In this document: positions 51,889 through 59,839 of the stretch, piece by piece
Layout: each line of letters opens with the position of its first letter
Position numbering within the stretch: the stretch's first letter is position 1
Assembly: GCF_000308875.1 (NCBI RefSeq)
Contig: NZ_BAGL01000127.1
Span: forward strand, 186,001 to 250,000
DNA: 64,000 bases
Origin: Nocardia transvalensis NBRC 15921
GTDB lineage: Bacteria > Actinomycetota > Actinomycetes > Mycobacteriales > Mycobacteriaceae
Reading direction: 5' to 3'
The notes under the pieces: generated by a model
The model's input: only the letters and a program-made list of their open reading frames with translations
Database searches by the model: none
Told to the model about the DNA's origin: nothing
Made by a program: the position numbers and the translations under genes

Positions 51889-52296
51889 TCAGGGCACCAG
51901 GCCCTTACGCGCCTGGCCGGCGCCGGACAACACCAGCAGCAGCATGGTGGCGAGGGCGTCGTCGTCCAAGCCCGCGGCCGGGAAGGTGTAGCGCAGGATC
52001 ACGTCGGCGAGTTTCTCGCGCACCTTGAGGGTGAGCGATCCGAACTGCAGATCACTGTTGCGATCGGCGACCCGCTTGTGCAGCTGGGTCTTGAGCGGGC
52101 GGTCCCAGGCCAGCAGGCAGGTCAGGGTGAGCACGTCCAGGCCGGGCGCGAGATTCACGCCGCGCAGCGAGCACAGCGCGCCGTCGTATTCGAAGCCGAT
52201 CCCGCCGTCCTCGACCCGGATGCCGATGTCGTATCCGGCCAGGCAGGCGCCGGCGCGTTCCTGCAGTTCCTGCGCCGCGGAGATGTCGCCGCTCAC
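51889..52296 (-). CDS. Conserved protein of unknown function coupled to uppS
   Basis: A 135-residue cytosolic protein that I do not recognise by fold. It has alternating strands and helices (GIGFEYDGALCSLRGVNLAPGLDV in pieces) and a hydrophobic C-terminal helix. The gene has the position of Rv2360c, next to uppS. The start GTG overlaps the uppS stop by GTGA, so the two are co-translated. Its long conservation beside uppS suggests a link to cell-wall lipid carrier metabolism, but this is guesswork. Confidence 0.68.
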   Translation of the reverse strand: MSGDISAAQELQERAGACLAGYDIGIRVEDGGIGFEYDGALCSLRGVNLAPGLDVLTLTCLLAWDRPLKTQLHKRVADRNSDLQFGSLTLKVREKLADVILRYTFPAAGLDDDALATMLLLVLSGAGQARKGLVP

Positions 52297-53108
52297 TTCA
52301 CTCCGCCGAAGCGGCGGTCGCGCTTGGCGTACTCCACGCAGGCCTCCCACAGGTTGCGGCGGTCGAAGTCCGGGAACAGGGTGTGCTGGTACACGAATTC
52401 CGCGTAGGCCGCCTGCCAGATCAGGAAGTTCGAGCTGCGCAGCTCGCCGGACGGACGCAGGAACAGGTCCACGTCGGGCATATCCGGCTCGTCGAGGTAA
52501 CGCTGGAAGGTCGACTCGTCGATCTTCTCCGGATCGAGTTTGCCCGCGGCCACCGCGCGCCCGATTTCCCGTGCGGCATCGGCGATCTCGGCGCGCCCGC
52601 CGTAGTTGACGCACATGGTGAGGGTCATCACCGTATTGTCCTTGGTGAGTTCCTCGGCGACCTCGAGCTCCTTGATCACGCTGCGCCACAACCGCGGTCG
52701 CCGCCCGGCCCAGCGCACCCGCACACCCATCTCGTGCATCTCGTCGCGGCGACGGCGGATCACGTCCCGGTTGAAGCCCATCAGGAAGCGCACCTCGTCG
52801 GGGCTGCGCCGCCAGTTCTCGGTCGAGAAGGCATACGCCGACAGCCATTTCACGCCGATCTCGATGCAACCCTCGACGGTGTCCATGAGCACCGCCTCGC
52901 CGCGCTCGTGCCCGGCGGTGCGCGGCAGCCCGCGCTCCTGCGCCCACCGCCCGTTGCCGTCCATCACCAGCGCCACGTGCTTGGGCACGAATTCCAGCGG
53001 CAGGGCAGGCGCGGTGGCCCCCGACGGATGCGGAGACGGCGGCCGGATCGTGCGGGTGGACGGAGCGGCGGGTTGGGTGCGATTACCGATCACATCTCCA
53101 TCCTGCAT
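52293..53108 (-). CDS. uppS: Isoprenyl (decaprenyl) diphosphate synthase
   Basis: This cis-prenyltransferase makes the lipid carrier for peptidoglycan and arabinogalactan. The 271 residues carry the catalytic VMDGNGRWAQERGLPRTAGH block (D50) and the C-terminal RPSGELRSSNFLIWQAAY segment. The first 35 residues are a Ser/Pro/Thr-rich extension. The family match and the position next to recO support the Rv2361c equivalent. The start ATG overlaps the stop of a short upstream frame as TGATG. Confidence 0.95.
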   Translation of the reverse strand: MQDGDVIGNRTQPAAPSTRTIRPPSPHPSGATAPALPLEFVPKHVALVMDGNGRWAQERGLPRTAGHERGEAVLMDTVEGCIEIGVKWLSAYAFSTENWRRSPDEVRFLMGFNRDVIRRRRDEMHEMGVRVRWAGRRPRLWRSVIKELEVAEELTKDNTVMTLTMCVNYGGRAEIADAAREIGRAVAAGKLDPEKIDESTFQRYLDEPDMPDVDLFLRPSGELRSSNFLIWQAAYAEFVYQHTLFPDFDRRNLWEACVEYAKRDRRFGGVK

Positions 53109-53266
53109 CACGGGCTCGAGCGGCCGTTCACGACATCCACCGTCCGCAGATACTCGGCCTCGGGCGGGGCCAGGTCGCGGCCGTCCACCAGCACCGCCCG
53201 CTCCTCCGGGATATCGCGCAATCCGATCCGGTCGGCCATCAGCGCGCGCCCGTAGCCCACGAGCAT
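53108..53266 (-). CDS. Short ORF translationally coupled to uppS
   Basis: A 52-codon frame whose TGA overlaps the uppS ATG (TGATG). It reads MLVGYGRALMADRIG at the start and PPEAEYLRTVDVVNGR near the end, with no match I know. The frame is also open for 22 codons upstream to the stop of the previous gene, without a start codon. The coding-like composition and coupling suggest a real small protein or the remnant of a longer one. Confidence 0.4.
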   Translation of the reverse strand: MLVGYGRALMADRIGLRDIPEERAVLVDGRDLAPPEAEYLRTVDVVNGRSSP

Positions 53267-53332
53267 CCGCAGCGGGAACCCACCGAGGTATCCGGAGGCG
53301 GAGGTCTCCGCGGTCAGCCGTATTTTTCCGGT

Positions 53333-53983
53333 TCACCCGCGCAGCAGGGCGACGCTGTAGGCGACGATCCAGGCGATCCACCCGAGCCAGCCGACGAGCC
53401 CCGTGAGCGCGATCCGGTCGGTCCCTTCGACGTTGTACGGGCTGGCGGAGGCGGAAACGAAAAGCAGTGCCGCACTGACATATCCGAGCACCGCATGCCA
53501 GCCCGGGATGAAGTCCGCGCCCATCCCGGCGGCCGAGAAACCCAGCAGCGCGATCGCCAGGAACAGCTGGTTGAACCCGAACAGCACGGTGCTCAGGCTC
53601 CACAGCGCGACCGTCGACCCGCGATCGTGCTCCGCCGCCGCGGCCATGGCGAACCGGAGCGCCTCGACGGTGGCGAACGCGATGTTCTGCATCAGCACCC
53701 CGGCGAAGCCGACCAGCGCCCACGCCGTGGCCCCGCTCCCGCCCTCCCACAGCCGCGCCAGCAGCCCGGCGGCGAAGACGGTGGTGCACACCCAGGTCGC
53801 GGGCGCGAGCACCGACGGCCGCTTCAGCGCGTCGCCGACAGCGGCGAAGGCGCCCACGACTTCGTCGATCCCCTTGCCCGCCATGGGCATCGGCAACCGA
53901 CCCCGCACATAGAAGACATTGACGACGACAGCCGCCACCACGAACCCGATACCGCCCAGACCCGCCAGATCGGTGAAACTCAT
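53333..53983 (-). CDS. Integral membrane protein, divergent from a TetR gene
   Basis: A 216-residue protein with five to six transmembrane helices (GGIGFVVAAVVVNVFYV, WVCTTVFAAGLLARL, VLFGFNQLFLAIALLGF, AVLGYVSAALLFVS, GWIAWIVAYSVALL). I do not recognise its family. The start ATG 53983 has GAGG nine bases upstream. It is divergent from a TetR gene with a perfect palindrome between, so it is its probable target. It may be a transporter or a membrane stress protein. Confidence 0.7.
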   Translation of the reverse strand: MSFTDLAGLGGIGFVVAAVVVNVFYVRGRLPMPMAGKGIDEVVGAFAAVGDALKRPSVLAPATWVCTTVFAAGLLARLWEGGSGATAWALVGFAGVLMQNIAFATVEALRFAMAAAAEHDRGSTVALWSLSTVLFGFNQLFLAIALLGFSAAGMGADFIPGWHAVLGYVSAALLFVSASASPYNVEGTDRIALTGLVGWLGWIAWIVAYSVALLRG

Positions 53984-54014
53984 GACCAGCATCCTCAATC
54001 AGTTTTACGCAACG

Positions 54015-54027
54015 TATATTGAATATA
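54015..54027. promoter_or_regulatory. Perfect TATATT-G-AATATA operator candidate
   Basis: A perfect 6-bp inverted repeat around one base, lying 22 bp before the TetR start and 31 bp from the divergent membrane gene start. AT-rich in a GC-rich genome, it may also overlap a -10 box. It is the likely operator for the TetR gene. Confidence 0.6.
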
Positions 54028-54049
54028 GATACCGGAAGATGGGAGGGCA

Positions 54050-54676
54050 ATGGCCGAGGACCAACCGCCCCGGCGGCGCTACGACTCGCTGCGCCGTCAG
54101 GAACAGGCGCACCGTACCCGCGCGGAGATCGCCGAGGCCGCGCGCCGCCTGTTCGTCTCCCAGGGCTGGGCGGCGACCACCGTGCGCGACGTGGCGCGCG
54201 CGGCCGGGGTCTCGGTGCCGACCGTCTATGCCGCCTACACCTCCAAGTCCGGCCTGGTCCGGGCGCTGGTGGACGCCGCGGACCTGTCCGCCGACATGGG
54301 CCGGATGCTGGCGGGCCTGGAGGGTTCGGCGGATCCCCGGCGGCAGCTCGCCGCGATGGCCGGATACGACCGCCGGCTGTTCGAGCGATCGGGCGATCTC
54401 ATCACGCTCATCCGCGAGGCGGGCCGCACCGAACCCGAACTGGCCGGCGCCTACCGCGACGCGAGGAGACTCGCCGACGACACCCGCGTCCAGGTCTTCT
54501 CCGGATGGCCCGCGGGAACCCTGCGCGCGGATCTCGACATCCCGGCCGCCGTCGACATCTTCGCGGCGCTGTGCAATATCGACGTCTACGCCACCCTGAC
54601 CGGGGAACGCGGCTGGTCGCCCGATCGCGTCGAGCGCTGGTGGACCGAGACCCTGGCCCGCGAACTGCTCCGCTGA
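54050..54676 (+). CDS. TetR-family repressor, divergent from the membrane protein
   Basis: A 208-residue TetR regulator. The helix-turn-helix is VRDVARAAGVSVPTVYAAYTSKSGLVRALV (about 44-73). The N-terminus is basic (RRRYDSLRRQEQAHRTRAEIAEAARRL in parts). The start ATG has GGGAGGG immediately upstream. By position it regulates the membrane protein gene through the palindrome. The ligand is unknown. Confidence 0.9.
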   Translation: MAEDQPPRRRYDSLRRQEQAHRTRAEIAEAARRLFVSQGWAATTVRDVARAAGVSVPTVYAAYTSKSGLVRALVDAADLSADMGRMLAGLEGSADPRRQLAAMAGYDRRLFERSGDLITLIREAGRTEPELAGAYRDARRLADDTRVQVFSGWPAGTLRADLDIPAAVDIFAALCNIDVYATLTGERGWSPDRVERWWTETLARELLR

Positions 54677-54755
54677 CCCGCGCTCCGTCCCGCCACGCGC
54701 CCGGCCCCCGCGCTACGGTGGTGGCGACCGTGGCGGCTCGACGAAGGGTACGACC

Positions 54756-55508
54756 GTGACCAGCGAGAACGCGACCAGGCTCGCGGTATTGATCGATGCC
54801 GACAATGCCCAGCCGGGTATCGCGGACGGCTTGCTCGCCGAGGTCGCCAAGTACGGCACGGCGCACGTCAAGCGCGCCTACGGCGACTGGACGAGCACGA
54901 ATCTGAGGGGCTGGAAGGATCAGCTGCTGGAGCAGTCGATCCAGCCCATCCAGCAGTTCGGGTACACGACCGGGAAGAACGCCACCGATTCCGCGATGAT
55001 CATCGACGCGATGGATCTGCTCTACACCGGCAAGCTCGACGGTTTCGTGATCGTCTCCAGCGACAGCGATTTCACGCGGCTGGCCAGCCGGATCCGCGAA
55101 TCCGGGCTCACCGTCTACGGTTTCGGCCAGCGCAAGACGCCGAAACCGTTCGTCGCCGCGTGCGACAAGTTCGTCTACACCGAAAACCTCACCCACACAG
55201 CCGAAGAGGCGCCCGCGAAGTCACGCAAGACCGCGGCCAACCAGCTGAAGGGCGACGCCAAGCTGATGAACCTGCTGCGCAACGCCGTCGACGCGGCCTC
55301 CGACGACGCGGGGTGGGCGATGCTGTCGGGCGTCGGCTCGATCATCAACAAGCAGCGCCCCGACTTCGACCCGCGCACATACGGTTACACCAAACTCGGC
55401 GAGCTGTTCGCCGCGACGACACTGTTCGACCTGGAGGGCCGCAGCCCGGGCGAGGGCAAGCCCGAGATCACCTACGTCCGCGACATCCGCTACCGGCCGG
55501 AGAAGTAG
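54756..55508 (+). CDS. NYN-domain (LabA/DUF88-like) protein with OST-HTH domain
   Basis: A 250-residue protein. The N-terminal NYN/PIN-like nuclease domain (about 1-150) has acidic residues in LAVLIDADNAQPG, NATDSAMIIDAMDLL and VIVSSDSDFTRLA. A C-terminal OST-HTH (LOTUS-like) domain runs from about 170 to 250, with GWAMLSGVGSIINKQRPDFD. This pairing is known in bacteria and is thought to process or bind RNA. The start GTG (VTSENATRLAVLID) is the only reasonable option. It lies between the TetR gene and recO. Confidence 0.85.
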   Translation: MTSENATRLAVLIDADNAQPGIADGLLAEVAKYGTAHVKRAYGDWTSTNLRGWKDQLLEQSIQPIQQFGYTTGKNATDSAMIIDAMDLLYTGKLDGFVIVSSDSDFTRLASRIRESGLTVYGFGQRKTPKPFVAACDKFVYTENLTHTAEEAPAKSRKTAANQLKGDAKLMNLLRNAVDAASDDAGWAMLSGVGSIINKQRPDFDPRTYGYTKLGELFAATTLFDLEGRSPGEGKPEITYVRDIRYRPEK

Positions 55509-55516
55509 CGGGGGTT

Positions 55517-56293
55517 TCACCCCACGCGGGTTTCCTCGGCCTGCACCCCGTGCGGCCGGGAACGCTCGATCAGGGGCAGGGTGCGCAGCTGGCGTTCCAG
55601 GTGCCATTGCAGGTGGGCGGCGGTCAGGCCGCTGGCTTGGCGGCGGATCGATTCCGGGACGGCGTCGATGCCCGACCATTCACCGCGGTAGAGGGCGCTC
55701 ATCAGATCCAGCACGCCCACCGCGGGCGTCGCCGATCCCGGCGGGCGGCAGTGCACGCACACCGCTCCCCCGGCCGCCACATGGAAGGCCCGGTGCGGGC
55801 CCGGCGTCGCGCAGCGGGCGCAGTCGACCAGCGCCGGCGCCCAGCCGGCGAAGCCCATGGCCCGCAGCAGGAACGCGTCGAGGATCAGTTCGTGCGGGCG
55901 ATGCGCGTCGGCGATCGCGCGCAGGGCGCCCGCGGTCAGGGTGTGCAGCCGGGGCGCCGGGGCACGCTCCTCCCCGGCCAGCCGCTCGGCGGTCTCCAGG
56001 ACCGCGCACGCGGTGGTGTAGCGGCCGTAGTCGGCGACGATATCCGCCGCGAACGCCTCCACCGTGTGCACCTGGGTCACGGTGTCGAGACTGCGCCCCG
56101 GATGCAGCTGGATGTCGACGTACGCGAACGGCTCCAGCCGCGCCCCGAACTTCGACCGCGTCCGCCGCACCCCCTTGGCCACCGCCCGCACCAGCCCGTG
56201 CTGCCGCGTCAGCAGCGTGACGATGCGATCGGCCTCGCCCAGCTTGTGCTGGCGCAGCACGATCGCATGGTCACGGTACAAGCGCACGGCCAC
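55517..56293 (-). CDS. recO: DNA repair protein RecO
   Basis: RecO loads RecA on gapped DNA with RecR. The 258 residues show an N-terminal OB fold (RLYRDHAIVLRQHKLGEADRIVTLL) and a C-terminal zinc module (CARCATPG and CVHCRPPG). The end is a helical tail. The position between uppS and amidase is the conserved mycobacterial order. The start ATG (MAVRLYRDH) fits the family. Confidence 0.94.
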   Translation of the reverse strand: MAVRLYRDHAIVLRQHKLGEADRIVTLLTRQHGLVRAVAKGVRRTRSKFGARLEPFAYVDIQLHPGRSLDTVTQVHTVEAFAADIVADYGRYTTACAVLETAERLAGEERAPAPRLHTLTAGALRAIADAHRPHELILDAFLLRAMGFAGWAPALVDCARCATPGPHRAFHVAAGGAVCVHCRPPGSATPAVGVLDLMSALYRGEWSGIDAVPESIRRQASGLTAAHLQWHLERQLRTLPLIERSRPHGVQAEETRVG

Positions 56294-56330
56294 ATCTTCC
56301 CACGCCCAGGCGACGAGGTGGCACAGCGTG

Positions 56331-56388
56331 CGGGTTTCCGGCCCAAAGCGTGCCGGAAAATGGTGGGTCGCGCCGGAGCGGAAACCCG
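56331..56388. repeat. Nested inverted repeats containing a dispersed 25-bp unit
   Basis: The outer perfect 10-bp arms are CGGGTTTCCG (56331-56340) and CGGAAACCCG (56379-56388). The inner arms are TTTCCGGC (56335-56342) and GCCGGAAA (56352-56359). The inner unit, read on the minus strand, matches the CGGCATGC-TTTTGG type element at 37.2 and 43.5 kb with small changes (GGCACGCTTTGGGCCGG). It lies between recO and a small unknown gene. Confidence 0.75.
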
Positions 56389-56419
56389 GGTCGTGCCGAC
56401 GAGTGGAGGTACCCGCCGT

Positions 56420-56842
56420 TCAGCGCTGAACCCCGACGCCCTCCTCGTACACCTGGATGATGCGGGGCGCGTGGAGCGTCCGCAGGAGGAGGGTGGTCCA
56501 CCCCGTGCGGGAGCGGTCGATGGCGAAATCGTCGGCCTCGAGCAGCATGCGTTCGGGGCCTTGCAGTTCCATCGTGACCGCGGGGTGGCCGAGCGGGACG
56601 TCGACGATGGCCGTGCGGTTACCCCAGACGATCAGCCGCCGCCGGCTCATCGCGATGGCGCCGCCATCGATATTCCCCCAGCTCGACGACGCGTAGTGCA
56701 GCGCTGTCCGGTAACTGCGGTGTGCCACCGATCCACCGACCGGGCCGAACACCACGATCCCTTCCGACTCGAGATCCGAACGCAGTTGCAGCGGTAGCTC
56801 TTTCGAGCCGAACGCCCGGGACATGAACTTCACGGGGTGCAT
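56420..56842 (-). CDS. Conserved protein of unknown function
   Basis: A 140-residue protein with an alternating beta pattern (EGIVVFGPVGGSVAHRSYRTALH, RRLIVWGNRTAIVDVPLG in pieces) and no signal, membrane helix or catalytic motif. The fold may be PH-like or AIM24-like, but I cannot assign it. The start ATG 56842 (MHPVKFMSRAFGSKELPL) is preferred; the open frame upstream has weak coding character. It lies between recO and the divergent amidase gene. Confidence 0.6.
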   Translation of the reverse strand: MHPVKFMSRAFGSKELPLQLRSDLESEGIVVFGPVGGSVAHRSYRTALHYASSSWGNIDGGAIAMSRRRLIVWGNRTAIVDVPLGHPAVTMELQGPERMLLEADDFAIDRSRTGWTTLLLRTLHAPRIIQVYEEGVGVQR

Positions 56843-57030
56843 GGTAGGTGGAATCGACCCCCGGCGTCGATGCGCGCTGGACGGACGACCTGCGCAAATA
56901 CCTGCCATCGACATCACAATTCGAATACGGGCATGATCGTCGCCGCTAGGAGGGCATGGCGACAGCCAAGCTGGACGAATGACCAGATGCGCGCTACCTT
57001 CTCCAGCAGCAGGAAGAGACGGAGATCACC

Positions 57031-58446
57031 ATGACCACGGCCTCGACACGCGACCTCGGACTGGCCGATACGGCGGCCGCCCTCGCCGCGGGCACGATCG
57101 GTTCGGTGGCCGCGACCACCGCTGCACTCGACCGCATCGAGGCGAGCGGGCCCACGCTCAACGCCTTCCGGGTGGTGCGCCGCGAGGCCGCGCTCGCCGA
57201 GGCCGCCGACCGCGACCGCCGGCTCGCGGCGGGTGAGCGCCTGCCGCTGCTCGGGGTGCCGATCGCGATCAAGGACGACACCGATATCGCCGGAGAACCA
57301 ACCGCTTTCGGCTGCGGCGGCGACTTCCCGCCGAAGACCGAGGACGGCGAGCCGGTGCGGCGGCTGCGGGCGGCCGGTGCGGTGATCGTCGGCAAGACCA
57401 ATACCTGCGAGATCGGCCAGTGGCCGTTCACCGACGCCGAATCCTTCGGCTACACCCGCAATCCCTGGGACGCGCGGCACACCCCGGGCGGCTCCTCGGG
57501 CGGGTCGGCCGCCGCGGTCGCCGCCGGGCTCGTCCCCGCCGCGCTGGGCTCCGACGGCGCGGGTTCGGTGCGCATTCCGGCGTCGTGGACGAATCTGGTC
57601 GGCATCAAACCCCAGCGCGGCCGGATCTCCACCTGGCCGCTGGCCGAATCCTTCAACGGCCTCACCGTCAACGGCCCGCTCGCCCGCACCGTCGCCGACG
57701 CGGCCCTGCTGCTGGACATCGCGGCCGGACCGCATCCGGGAGACCGGCACACCCCGCCCGCGCTGACCGTCTCCGATGCCGTCGGCCGCGATCCGGGCCG
57801 CCTGAAAATCGCTCTGTCCCTGAGCATTCCGTTCACGGCGACCAGGACGTCCCTCGACCCGGAAGTCGCCGCCCGGGTGCACGCGACGGCCGACGCCCTG
57901 CGCGCGCTCGGACACGAGGTCACCGTCGCGGACCTGCACTACGGGCTGCTGATCGGCGCCACCTTCCTGCCCCGCTCGATGACGGGTATCCGCGCCGCGC
58001 TCGCAAAACTGCCCGGCGCCCAGGTCGATTCGCGCACCAGGTTCAACGCCGCCGTCGGCCTGGCCCTCGGCGGACCGGCGCTCGCCGCCGCGCGGACCGC
58101 GGAACCGGTGCTGCACCGGCGGATCGGACGCTTCTTCGACGAATACGACGTCGTCCTGGCGCCCACCACCGCCACACCGCCGCCGCCCGTGGACGCCATG
58201 GACGGCCTCGGCGTCTCCGCCACCGACGCCCTCATCACGGCCGCCTGCCCCTACACCTGGCCGTGGAACGTGCTGGGCTGGCCCAGCGTCAACGTCCCCG
58301 CCGGCTTCACCGACTCCGGCCTGCCGGTCGGCGCGCAGCTGATGGGCCCCGCGAACTCCGAACCGCTGCTGGTTTCCGTTGCGGCGCAACTGGAATCGGA
58401 GCTGCGCTGGGACCGGCATCGGCCCGCGCCCTGGTGGGAGAACTAG
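57031..58446 (+). CDS. amiA2: Amidase-signature-family hydrolase
   Basis: A 471-residue amidase with a Ser-cisSer-Lys triad. Lys81 is in GVPIAIKDDTDIAG; the glycine-serine motif GGSSGGSAAA is at 153-162; and the nucleophile Ser179 is in GSDGAGSVRIPAS. It hydrolyses small amides in the cytosol; the substrate is unknown. Its position between recO and era is that of amiA2 (Rv2363), hence the symbol. The ATG start (MTTASTRDLGLADTAAAL) is convergent with era, overlapping it by 4 bp. Confidence 0.9.
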   Translation: MTTASTRDLGLADTAAALAAGTIGSVAATTAALDRIEASGPTLNAFRVVRREAALAEAADRDRRLAAGERLPLLGVPIAIKDDTDIAGEPTAFGCGGDFPPKTEDGEPVRRLRAAGAVIVGKTNTCEIGQWPFTDAESFGYTRNPWDARHTPGGSSGGSAAAVAAGLVPAALGSDGAGSVRIPASWTNLVGIKPQRGRISTWPLAESFNGLTVNGPLARTVADAALLLDIAAGPHPGDRHTPPALTVSDAVGRDPGRLKIALSLSIPFTATRTSLDPEVAARVHATADALRALGHEVTVADLHYGLLIGATFLPRSMTGIRAALAKLPGAQVDSRTRFNAAVGLALGGPALAAARTAEPVLHRRIGRFFDEYDVVLAPTTATPPPPVDAMDGLGVSATDALITAACPYTWPWNVLGWPSVNVPAGFTDSGLPVGAQLMGPANSEPLLVSVAAQLESELRWDRHRPAPWWEN

Positions 58447-59363
58447 AAGCCCAGCTTCCCCAGCTGTTTCGGGTCGCGCTGCCAGTCCTTGGCCACCTTG
58501 ACGTGCAGGTGCAGGTAGATCCGCGTGCCGAGGATGTGCTCGATCTGCTTGCGGGCCGCGGTGCCGACCTCCTTGAGCCGGGAGCCGCCCTTGCCGATGA
58601 CGATGGCCTTCTGGCTGGGGCGCTCCACGTAGAGGAGGGCGTGCACGTCGAGCATCTCCTCGTTCTCTTCGCGCGGCAGCACTTCCTCGATGACGACGGC
58701 CAGCGAATGCGGCAGCTCGTCACGGACGCCCTCGAGCGCGGCCTCGCGGATCAGCTCGGCCATGAGCGTTTCCTCGGGCTCGTCGGTCAGCTCGCCGTCG
58801 GGGTAGAACGCCGGTCCCTCGGGCATCTGCGCGGCGATCACGTCGATGAGCACCTCGACCTGCTCGCCCTTCACCGCCGACACCGGGACCACCTCGGCCT
58901 CGGGTCCGAGCAGCTCCGAGACGGCGACCAGCTGGTGGGCGACCTGGTCCCGGCTCACCTTGTCGATCTTGGTGACCACGCCGAGCAGGGTGTTCTTCGG
59001 CGCCATCTGCTTGACCTGCTGCACGATCCAGCGGTCGCCGGGGCCGATCTTCTCGTCGGCGGGGATGCAGAGGGCGATGACGTCGACCTCGGAGTAGGTG
59101 TCGCGCACCAGATCGTTGAGCCGCTGGCCGAGCAGGGTGCGCGGCCGGTGCAGTCCGGGAGTGTCGACCAGGATCAGCTGCGCGTGGTCACGGTGCACGA
59201 TGCCGCGGATGGTGTGCCGGGTGGTCTGCGGGCGCGAGGACGTGATCGCGATCTTCTGGCCCACCATGGCATTGGTGAGCGTGGATTTACCCGTATTGGG
59301 ACGGCCGACGAAACAGACGAAGCCGGAACGGAATTCGCCGTCCTTCGACGGCCCGGTGCTCAT
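58443..59363 (-). CDS. era: GTPase Era
   Basis: Era binds 16S rRNA near its 3' end and assists 30S assembly. The 306 residues show G1 GRPNTGKST, G3 DTPG in LVDTPGLHRP, and G4 TKID. The C-terminal KH domain has VIGKGGSRLKEVGTAAR. The ATG start (MSTGPSKDGEFRSGFVCF) fits and overlaps the Cdd-like gene by 4 bp. It is in the conserved era-cdd-corC-ybeY-phoH operon. Confidence 0.96.
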   Translation of the reverse strand: MSTGPSKDGEFRSGFVCFVGRPNTGKSTLTNAMVGQKIAITSSRPQTTRHTIRGIVHRDHAQLILVDTPGLHRPRTLLGQRLNDLVRDTYSEVDVIALCIPADEKIGPGDRWIVQQVKQMAPKNTLLGVVTKIDKVSRDQVAHQLVAVSELLGPEAEVVPVSAVKGEQVEVLIDVIAAQMPEGPAFYPDGELTDEPEETLMAELIREAALEGVRDELPHSLAVVIEEVLPREENEEMLDVHALLYVERPSQKAIVIGKGGSRLKEVGTAARKQIEHILGTRIYLHLHVKVAKDWQRDPKQLGKLGF

Positions 59364-59839
59364 TCGAACACCCCGGACTCGGCGTCGAGGTCGAAACCGT
59401 CGGGCAGGTTCCGTGGGCGCACCGCGTTGGATTCGCCGCCGATCGGATTCTCCACGCCGTACGGATTCTCCGCCGCCACACCGTCACCCGACGGGGCGAC
59501 GTCCCCGAGCGTCTCGACGACCTCGCCCTTGCGATCCGCGAGCACGACCCGGGCATCCGGCGAGATCTCGTGCACCGCACCGATTCCCGCGTCCTGCCGC
59601 TGCCCGCCGACCAGCACCGCGGCCTCGAATCCCTCGGCGCCGCTGGAGATCGCGGCCGCCACCGCCGCCTGCAACGCGGTCAGCCGCAGCACCTTCAGCT
59701 CCACCGCCCCGGCGGCGTAGGTGCGGCCGTCGGTGTCGCGCACCGCGGCGCCGGTACCGCCGCCGGTGCGGCCCATCGCACCGCGTGCCAGCACCACCAG
59801 CTTGTTGTCCTCGGCGCCCAGTCCGGCGGCGTCACTCAT
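59360..59839 (-). CDS. Cytidine-deaminase-fold protein without zinc ligands
   Basis: A 159-residue protein. Its N-terminal part (EDNKLVVLARGAMGRTGGGTGAAVRDTDG... in pieces, then LTALQAAVAAAISSGAEGFEAAVLVGG) resembles the small cytidine deaminase family. The His/Cys zinc ligands and catalytic glutamate are absent, so it is likely not an active deaminase. It occupies the place of Rv2365c. The ATG 59839 overlaps the CorC gene end by 8 bp. Function unknown. Confidence 0.78.
   Translation of the reverse strand: MSDAAGLGAEDNKLVVLARGAMGRTGGGTGAAVRDTDGRTYAAGAVELKVLRLTALQAAVAAAISSGAEGFEAAVLVGGQRQDAGIGAVHEISPDARVVLADRKGEVVETLGDVAPSGDGVAAENPYGVENPIGGESNAVRPRNLPDGFDLDAESGVFE

Noticed and set aside
57420..59720. 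766-codon frame over the amidase/era region
   Set aside because: It overlaps two confirmed genes on both strands and has shadow-frame composition.
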